Positions 1 to 4,967 of a DNA stretch of 6,346 bases are shown here, piece by piece. Each line of letters opens with the position of its first letter. Within the stretch, counting starts at the first letter, position 1. Source of the DNA: Candidatus Sivonenia alaskensis PMM_0068 (lineage in GTDB: Bacteria > Cyanobacteriota > Cyanobacteriia > Gloeobacterales > PMM-0068); NCBI GenBank assembly GCA_949127685.1, contig CASBPW010000106.1, forward strand, positions 1 through 6,346. Direction: 5' to 3'. The position numbers and the translations under genes are program-made. The notes beneath the pieces are model-generated. The model was given only the letters and a program-made list of their open reading frames with translations, was not told the DNA's origin and searched no databases.

Positions 1-1
1 C

Positions 2-1753
2 AACCAAGGCGATTACTTCGGGGCTGTTCACGAGAAGAGCGAGTGCGAAAATATCACGAAAGTCCTCTATCCCAATGATGACTCTTATCAAGGGAAGCAA
101 CTGAGACTGGAGCAGCAGTACTTCTTTGTCTCCTGTTCTTTGCAGGACATGATTCGCATAATGAAGATTCAAAATCTTGCTCTGGAACGGTTCCACGAAC
201 ACTATGCAATTCAGTTGAACGACACCCATCCAACCATTGCTGTGGCTGAATTGATGCGGCTCTTAATCGACGAGTATCGATTTGATTGGGATAAAGCCTG
301 GGAGATTACCAGCAAAACCTTTGCCTACACCAATCATACGTTGCTACCAGAAGCCCTGGAACGCTGGTCTCTCGATTTATTCAGGAGTTTGTTGCCCCGT
401 CATTTGGAGCTCATTTACGAAATTAATCAACGTTTCTTGGATGATGTTCGCATTAAGTTCCCGGATGATTTCGATCGCATTCATCGCATGTCTATCATTG
501 ACGAGAGTGGTGAGCGGTATGTTCGCATGGCGCATCTTGCCTGTGTCGGAAGTTTTGCCATCAACGGGGTGGCCGAACTGCATAGTGAGCTGCTCAAACA
601 AACGACGCTGCACGACTTTTATGAGATGTATCCAGAGAAGTTTACCAATGTCACCAATGGAGTTACCCCTCGTCGGTTCATGGTGCTGAGTAACCCTCGA
701 CTGGCCAACCTGATCACAAACAAAATTGGCGATGGTTGGATTAAAAACCTGGATGAACTGCGGAAACTGGAGAGCTTTGTGGAGGATGCAGAGTTCCGCC
801 AAGAGTTTCGACAGGTGAAGCAGGCTGTGAAACAAGACCTGGCCGATTATATCGGGATAAACTACAGCATCGAAATTGATCCCAATTCGCTATTTGATAT
901 TCAAGTGAAGCGCCTTCATGAATACAAACGGCAACATCTGAATGCCCTTTATATCATCGCGCTCTATAACCGGATCAAGGCAAATCCCGACCTAGAGGTT
1001 ACGCCACGCACCTTCCTGTTTGGCGGCAAAGCGGCTCCCGGTTACTACATGGCGAAGCTGATTATTAAACTAATCAATTCGATCGCGGATGTCGTGAACA
1101 GCGACCCGGATATGGGCGGTCGTCTCAAAGTCGTGTTTCTGAAGGATTACAACGTTAAGTTTGCCCAGCGCGTTTACCCCGCTGCTGACCTATCCGAACA
1201 AATTTCCACCGCTGGAAAGGAAGCCTCGGGCACAGGAAATATGAAGTTCTCCATGAACGGTGCGCTTACCATTGGCACACTCGATGGAGCTAACCTCGAA
1301 ATCCGGGAGGTCGTCGGAGCAGATAACTTCTTCCTGTTTGGGCTGACGGCTGAAGAAGTCCTTGCTAAAAAAGCGTCTGGATACAATCCCTGGGATTTCT
1401 ACAACAGCAATCCAGAGCTGAAGCGGGTGATCGATCGCATTTCTTCAGGGTTCTTCTCCCATGGCGATCCGAATCTGTTTAAACCCCTGCTGGATTCTTT
1501 GCTGTATCGCGACGATTACATGCTCTTTGCAGACTTCCAATCCTATGTTGAATGCCAGGATCGGGTGAGTCAGGCATACCGCGACCAGGATTACTGGACT
1601 CGGATGTCGATCTTGAATGTCGCCCGGATCGGCAAATTCTCCAGCGATCGCTCCATTCGGGATTATCTCCAGAACATCTGGAAAACACCATCAGTAAAGG
1701 TGGACATACCCGAATACAGCCAATTAACTGGCGATTTGAAGCTGACTTTCTAG
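2..1753 (+). CDS. glgP: Glycogen/maltodextrin phosphorylase (GT35), N-terminus outside window
   Basis: Cytosolic enzyme that uses phosphate to release glucose-1-phosphate from the non-reducing ends of alpha-1,4-glucan, with pyridoxal phosphate (PLP) as cofactor. The frame is open from the left edge (first full codon at nt 2) to TAG at 1751-1753, giving 583 residues. The family usually has about 800-860, so roughly 230-265 N-terminal residues lie upstream. Upstream residues such as GDYFGAV and ENITKVLYPND already match the family, so the TTG at 140 is internal and not a start. Family blocks, in fragment codon numbers: QLNDTHP 71-77, NGVTPRR 219-225, KRLHEYKRQ from 303, FGGKAAPGYY from 340, and the PLP loop EASGTGNMK, whose lysine (codon 415, nt 1244-1246) forms the Schiff base. 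The C-terminus (FSSDRSIRDY, then about 25 residues) is complete. One oddity is Phe at codon 185, where muscle phosphorylase has a glucose-contacting His. GlgP versus MalP cannot be settled from sequence alone; GlgP is preferred because the organism appears to be a glycogen-storing cyanobacterium. Confidence 0.97.
   Translation, partial: NQGDYFGAVHEKSECENITKVLYPNDDSYQGKQLRLEQQYFFVSCSLQDMIRIMKIQNLALERFHEHYAIQLNDTHPTIAVAELMRLLIDEYRFDWDKAWEITSKTFAYTNHTLLPEALERWSLDLFRSLLPRHLELIYEINQRFLDDVRIKFPDDFDRIHRMSIIDESGERYVRMAHLACVGSFAINGVAELHSELLKQTTLHDFYEMYPEKFTNVTNGVTPRRFMVLSNPRLANLITNKIGDGWIKNLDELRKLESFVEDAEFRQEFRQVKQAVKQDLADYIGINYSIEIDPNSLFDIQVKRLHEYKRQHLNALYIIALYNRIKANPDLEVTPRTFLFGGKAAPGYYMAKLIIKLINSIADVVNSDPDMGGRLKVVFLKDYNVKFAQRVYPAADLSEQISTAGKEASGTGNMKFSMNGALTIGTLDGANLEIREVVGADNFFLFGLTAEEVLAKKASGYNPWDFYNSNPELKRVIDRISSGFFSHGDPNLFKPLLDSLLYRDDYMLFADFQSYVECQDRVSQAYRDQDYWTRMSILNVARIGKFSSDRSIRDYLQNIWKTPSVKVDIPEYSQLTGDLKLTF
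1644..1651. repeat. HIP1 octameric palindrome GCGATCGC
   Basis: This is an exact match to the highly iterated palindrome typical of many cyanobacterial genomes, and it lies inside the 3' part of glgP. It is the only full octamer I found. The core CGATCG recurs at 472, 1080, 1432, 1645, 2210, 3490, 3790, 3877, 4333, 4721, 5090, 5578 and 6338. It serves here as a marker of lineage and not as a functional site of this operon. Confidence 0.85.
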
Positions 1754-1756
1754 CCA

Positions 1757-1762
1757 TAGGAG
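1757..1762 (+). promoter_or_regulatory. Ribosome binding site of gap1 (TAGGAG)
   Basis: TAGGAG ends 8 nt before the ATG at 1771 and lies in the 17-nt gap after the glgP stop. It supports 1771 as the start. An out-of-frame ATG at 1764 sits only 1 nt after the motif and opens just nine codons, so it is ignored. Confidence 0.7.
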
Positions 1763-1770
1763 CATGAACC

Positions 1771-2793
1771 ATGACACTCAAAATTGGCATTAATGGCTTT
1801 GGTCGCATCGGACGGTTGGTGGCTCGGATCGCCATGGATCATCCCGAAGTAGAACTGGTGGGGATCAATGACCTGGTTCCCGCCGATAACCTCGCCTACC
1901 TGTTCAAATACGACTCTACGCACGGTCCTTACAAAGGCACCGTAGAGGCTAAAGACGATGGGATTGAAATCAACGGGGATTTTATTCCTTGTATGGCGAT
2001 CAAAAATCCGGCTGAACTGCCCTGGGGCAAACTGGGAGCAGATTATGTCGTCGAATCAACGGGGCTTTTTACCACCTATGAGGGAGCCGAAAATCACCTG
2101 AAAGCTGGGGCAAAGCGAGTCGTGATTTCGGCTCCTACCAAAGACCCGGACAAGGTACCGACGTTTGTGGTAGGGGTGAATCATCAGGAATTTGACCCGG
2201 CAACGGATGCGATCGTCTCCAATGCAAGCTGCACAACCAACTGTCTGGCTCCCGTAGCCAAAGTTCTCCATGACACCTTTGGCATTACGGAAGGCTTAAT
2301 GACGACCGTCCACTCTATGACCGCCACCCAACCCACGGTGGACGGTCCCAGTAAAAAAGACTGGCGGGGTGGACGAGGCGCTTCCCAGAACATCATTCCC
2401 TCTTCTACGGGAGCCGCCAAAGCGGTTGCCCTAGTATTGCCCGATCTGAAAGGCAAACTTACCGGAATGGCTTTTCGGGTGGGCACTCCCGATGTCTCAG
2501 TGGTTGACCTGACGTTCAAGACGGCAAAACCAACCACCTACGAAGACATCTGTGCGGCGATGAAAGCGGCAGCGGAGGGAGAATTGAAGGGCATCCTGGG
2601 CTACACCGAGGACGAAGTCGTTTCCATGGACTTCCGCACTGATTCTCGTTCCAGTATCTTTGATGCCCAGGCAGGCATTGGTTTAAATCCCAACTTCTTC
2701 AAAGTTGTGTCCTGGTACGACAACGAGTGGGGCTATTCCTTCCGAGTGGTAGACCTGATGCTTTATATGGCAAGAAAGGAAGGGTTGCTATGA
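1771..2793 (+). CDS. gap1: Glyceraldehyde-3-phosphate dehydrogenase, glycolytic NAD-type
   Basis: Cytosolic phosphorylating GAPDH converting glyceraldehyde-3-phosphate, phosphate and NAD+ to 1,3-bisphosphoglycerate. Its 340 residues slightly exceed the usual 331-337. The N-terminal Rossmann motif is INGFGRIGR (7-15). Asp34 in INDL lies where NAD-specific enzymes bind the adenosine ribose. The active site is SNASCTTNC with catalytic Cys154, and His181 in TTVHSMTATQ is its base partner. The substrate loop is DGPSKKDWRGGRGA, followed by IIPSSTGAAKAV and, near the C-terminus, WYDNEWGYS. From memory the sequence is closer to E. coli GapA than to the NADPH-using Calvin-cycle enzyme (Gap2) of cyanobacteria, and Pro in the DGPS segment fits NAD preference. 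I therefore call it Gap1, the catabolic isoenzyme; this assignment is inferred from motifs. Its TGA overlaps the pyk start codon, and glgP ends 17 nt upstream. Confidence 0.97.
   Translation: MTLKIGINGFGRIGRLVARIAMDHPEVELVGINDLVPADNLAYLFKYDSTHGPYKGTVEAKDDGIEINGDFIPCMAIKNPAELPWGKLGADYVVESTGLFTTYEGAENHLKAGAKRVVISAPTKDPDKVPTFVVGVNHQEFDPATDAIVSNASCTTNCLAPVAKVLHDTFGITEGLMTTVHSMTATQPTVDGPSKKDWRGGRGASQNIIPSSTGAAKAVALVLPDLKGKLTGMAFRVGTPDVSVVDLTFKTAKPTTYEDICAAMKAAAEGELKGILGYTEDEVVSMDFRTDSRSSIFDAQAGIGLNPNFFKVVSWYDNEWGYSFRVVDLMLYMARKEGLL
2775..2784 (+). promoter_or_regulatory. Ribosome binding site of pyk inside the gap1 3' end (decides the start)
   Basis: AAAGGAAGGG lies within the last codons of gap1, 5 nt before ATG 2790-2792. 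That ATG shares ATGA with the gap1 stop codon. The frame is open further upstream to a GTG at 2727, but that start would add 21 residues absent from the family and has no comparable binding site. The arrangement suggests that pyk translation is coupled to gap1. Confidence 0.75.
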
Positions 2794-4217
2794 AACCCTT
2801 GATTCATCGCACCAAGATTGTTGCCACCATCGGACCCGCCAGCGATTCTCCGGACATGATTCGAAAGATGATGCTGGCGGGAATGAACGTGGCACGGCTC
2901 AACTTCTCCCACGGCAAATATGAGGATCATGCGGAGCGGATCAAGCGGTTGCGGTCGGTTTCGGAAGACCTGGACTTGCCGCTCATGCTCCTGCAAGACT
3001 TGCAGGGACCCAAGATCCGGGTGGGCGACTTGCCTGCTGAAGGGGTAATGTTGAGCGAGGGAGAAAGTCTCACCCTAGTGCCTATCGCTGACTACACGGG
3101 ACAAGTGGACACAGTCGCTATCGACTATCCCTACGTGGCTGAGGAAGCGGAACCGGGAACCCAGGTTTTGCTGGATGATGGTCTGCTGGAACTGCGGGTT
3201 GAGAAAGTGGATGGCAAGGCGGTTCTGTGCAAAGTTGTCGAAGGGGGCTTGCTAAAAAGTAACAAGGGAGTCAACTTCCCAACCCTAAATCTACGCTTGC
3301 CCTCCATGACCGAGAAAGACAAGCGTGACCTGGATTTTGGCATTGAGCAAGGGGTAGACATTATCTCCCTCAGCTTTGTCCGCAAACCGGAAGACATCCA
3401 GACCCTGAAAGCATTGCTGAAGGAGAAAGGAGCTAACATCCCGGTGCTGGCAAAGCTGGAGAAACCCCAGGCCATCGCCAACCTGGAAGCGATCGTCGAT
3501 GAGTGTGACGCCATCATGGTGGCCCGAGGTGATCTAGGGGTTGAGATGAACCCGGAGAAGGTGCCGTTGATCCAAAAGCGGATCATTCACCTCTGCAACC
3601 AGAAGGGGATTCCCGTAATTACGGCTACCCAAATGCTGGACAGCATGATCCACAACCCCCGTCCCACTCGTGCAGAAGCCAGTGACGTTGCCAACGCGAT
3701 TATAGATGGCACCGATGCCGTCATGCTGTCTGGCGAATCTGCCGTGGGCGATTACCCCTTGGAAGCGGTCAAAATGTTAGCCCGGATTGCGATCGAAGTG
3801 GAGCCATCCATCGAATTTGTCAACTATCCGGCCAACCGCATAGACGATGCGGATGCCATTAGTGAAGCTTTACATGCGATCGATGACACGATTAATCTCC
3901 AGTGCATTGTCGCCTTTACCGAAACGGGTTACACGGCCAAACTCGCCTCGGAAGAGCGTCCGAAGGCTCCAATTGTTGCCTACACGCCTGATCCGAAAGT
4001 CTACCGCCGTCTCTGCTTGAACTGGGGGGTCAGACCGATTCTGCTACAAGGGTTTGAAGGAACCTTGACCGATGTAATGACTCAGGTAGAGGCAGATTTA
4101 ATTCAGCGCAACTTTGCGGCTCCCGGTGACAAAGTGCTGATCATGGGTGGAATACCCTTTGGCACAGCAGGGAGTACCAATTTCCTTAAGATTCACACGG
4201 TCGCACCTAAGGGGTAA
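2790..4217 (+). CDS. pyk: Pyruvate kinase, short form, predicted K+-independent
   Basis: Last step of glycolysis: phosphoenolpyruvate and ADP to pyruvate and ATP, in the cytosol. The 475 residues match the three-domain A/B/C form without the extra C-terminal PEP-utiliser domain that some cyanobacterial paralogues (about 590 residues) carry. Visible motifs are TKIVATIGPAS (8-18), RLNFSHG (36-42), the B domain at roughly 75-170, and the signature around AKLEKPQ with catalytic Lys222 and metal ligand Glu224. Further on are MVARGDLGVE with Asp248, TATQMLDSM (278-286) and LSGESA (313-318). The C domain has an effector-type phosphate loop TETGYT (377-382). Residues 70-75 read DLQGPK, where K+-dependent enzymes read DTKGPE; this predicts activity without potassium. 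Neighbours are gap1 (4-nt overlap) and gpmA (6-nt gap), giving a strong operon signal. Confidence 0.97.
   Translation: MKPLIHRTKIVATIGPASDSPDMIRKMMLAGMNVARLNFSHGKYEDHAERIKRLRSVSEDLDLPLMLLQDLQGPKIRVGDLPAEGVMLSEGESLTLVPIADYTGQVDTVAIDYPYVAEEAEPGTQVLLDDGLLELRVEKVDGKAVLCKVVEGGLLKSNKGVNFPTLNLRLPSMTEKDKRDLDFGIEQGVDIISLSFVRKPEDIQTLKALLKEKGANIPVLAKLEKPQAIANLEAIVDECDAIMVARGDLGVEMNPEKVPLIQKRIIHLCNQKGIPVITATQMLDSMIHNPRPTRAEASDVANAIIDGTDAVMLSGESAVGDYPLEAVKMLARIAIEVEPSIEFVNYPANRIDDADAISEALHAIDDTINLQCIVAFTETGYTAKLASEERPKAPIVAYTPDPKVYRRLCLNWGVRPILLQGFEGTLTDVMTQVEADLIQRNFAAPGDKVLIMGGIPFGTAGSTNFLKIHTVAPKG
4209..4214 (+). promoter_or_regulatory. Ribosome binding site of gpmA (AAGGGG) at the end of pyk
   Basis: AAGGGG immediately precedes the pyk TAA (4215-4217) and ends 9 nt before the gpmA ATG at 4224. 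The site lies in the last codons of pyk, which fits translational coupling. Confidence 0.65.
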
Positions 4218-4223
4218 CAAACC

Positions 4224-4919
4224 ATGGCTAAATTGATTTTGACTCGCCACGGACAGAGCCTTTGGAACGCAGAGAATAAATTTACCGGATGGGTCGATGT
4301 TCCGTTGAGTGAAATGGGTCGAGCGGAGGCGACGATCGCCTCCTGCAAACTCAAAGATTACCGGGTTCGGGTTTGTTTCACCAGTATGCTGTTCCGGGCA
4401 CTTGAAACCGCAATTATTATCTTGACGGAAGTAGATGACATTTGCGACGGCAGAATTCCGATCATCAAGCATGAGGCAGATGATGAAGACTGGCATGGTT
4501 GGGACAACTACAACGGTGATCCTGAACAGGAGCTTCCCGTTTATCCCACAGCTATTCTGGATGAACGCTACTATGGTAAATTGCAAGGGCTGAACAAAGC
4601 TGAAACAGCCGCAAAATTTGGCAAGGAACAGGTGCAAATCTGGCGACGGTCCTATGATGTGGCTCCACCGGGTGGCGAAAGCCTGGAAGACACGGTAAAT
4701 CGCACCGTTCCCTTCTTTCGCGATCGTATCCTAAAGCTCTTGATGGAAGGAAATAATGTGCTGATTGCCGCTCATGGAAACTCGCTCCGTTCCATTATTA
4801 AGCAATTGGAAAATCTGTCCGAAGAGGAGATTGTAAAAGTTGAGCTTGGAACAGGAATTCCAATTGTTTATGACATTGATTCCCAGGGTCAGGTCACGGA
4901 CAAAGTCATCCTGAATTGA
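4224..4919 (+). CDS. gpmA: Phosphoglycerate mutase, 2,3-bisphosphoglycerate-dependent type
   Basis: Histidine-phosphatase superfamily enzyme interconverting 3- and 2-phosphoglycerate through a phosphohistidine in the cytosol; 231 residues. The phosphorylated His9 lies in TRHGQSLWN, followed by FTGWVDVPLSE. Glu114 in LDERYYGKLQGLNK is the expected general acid. WRRSYD (140-145) carries the paired substrate-binding arginines, and His184 lies in AAHGNSLR. GTGIPIVYD closes the fold. The extended LDERYYG-LQGLNK and WRRS blocks favour a true mutase over a broad phosphatase of the same superfamily. Compared with E. coli GpmA as I recall it, it has about 29 extra acidic, aromatic-rich residues between 64 and 111 and lacks about 25 residues after APP (147-149). 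Pyk ends 6 nt upstream. An alternative role as a bisphosphoglycerate mutase or phosphatase is less likely but not excluded. Confidence 0.93.
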   Translation: MAKLILTRHGQSLWNAENKFTGWVDVPLSEMGRAEATIASCKLKDYRVRVCFTSMLFRALETAIIILTEVDDICDGRIPIIKHEADDEDWHGWDNYNGDPEQELPVYPTAILDERYYGKLQGLNKAETAAKFGKEQVQIWRRSYDVAPPGGESLEDTVNRTVPFFRDRILKLLMEGNNVLIAAHGNSLRSIIKQLENLSEEEIVKVELGTGIPIVYDIDSQGQVTDKVILN

Positions 4920-4941
4920 AACGACTAGGTGCGCAATAAAG

Positions 4942-4958
4942 AATCTTTCAAGAAGGTT
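4942..4958 (+). other. Weak hairpin covering the ribosome binding site of the amylase gene
   Basis: The gap between gpmA and the next gene (4920-4967) holds AATCTT, a 5-nt loop and AAGGTT, which can form a 6-bp stem with one G-U pair. The right arm contains the AAGG of the likely Shine-Dalgarno site AGAAGG (4951-4956), which ends 11 nt before ATG 4968. The stem is weak and has no U-run after it, so it does not look like a terminator. An effect on translation is only a possibility. Confidence 0.3.
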
Positions 4959-4967
4959 ATATAAATA

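Noticed and set aside
1694..1709. Possible NtcA site (GTA...TAC) ahead of gap1
   Set aside because: The spacer is 10 nt instead of the required 8, no -10 box at a suitable distance is visible, and the site lies inside glgP coding sequence.
2727..2789. Upstream GTG start adding 21 residues to pyruvate kinase
   Set aside because: The extra residues overlap the conserved WYDNEWGYS coding region of gap1 in another frame and are not part of the pyruvate kinase family. ATG 2790 has a better ribosome binding site.
4098..4637. Open frame of 179 codons on the - strand opposite pyk and gpmA
   Set aside because: It lies antisense to two clear glycolytic genes, its translation shows no recognisable domain, and it spans their junction. 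It is best explained as a shadow of coding sequence.
4958..4967. AT-rich TATATAAATA as a -10 promoter box for the amylase gene
   Set aside because: It lies directly against the start codon, and no -35 element is seen 16-18 nt upstream. It would give an almost leaderless transcript lacking the AGAAGG site.
4920..4967. Transcription terminator after gpmA
   Set aside because: The only stem is 6 bp, AT-rich and not followed by a T-run, so the gap gives no support for ending the transcript here.
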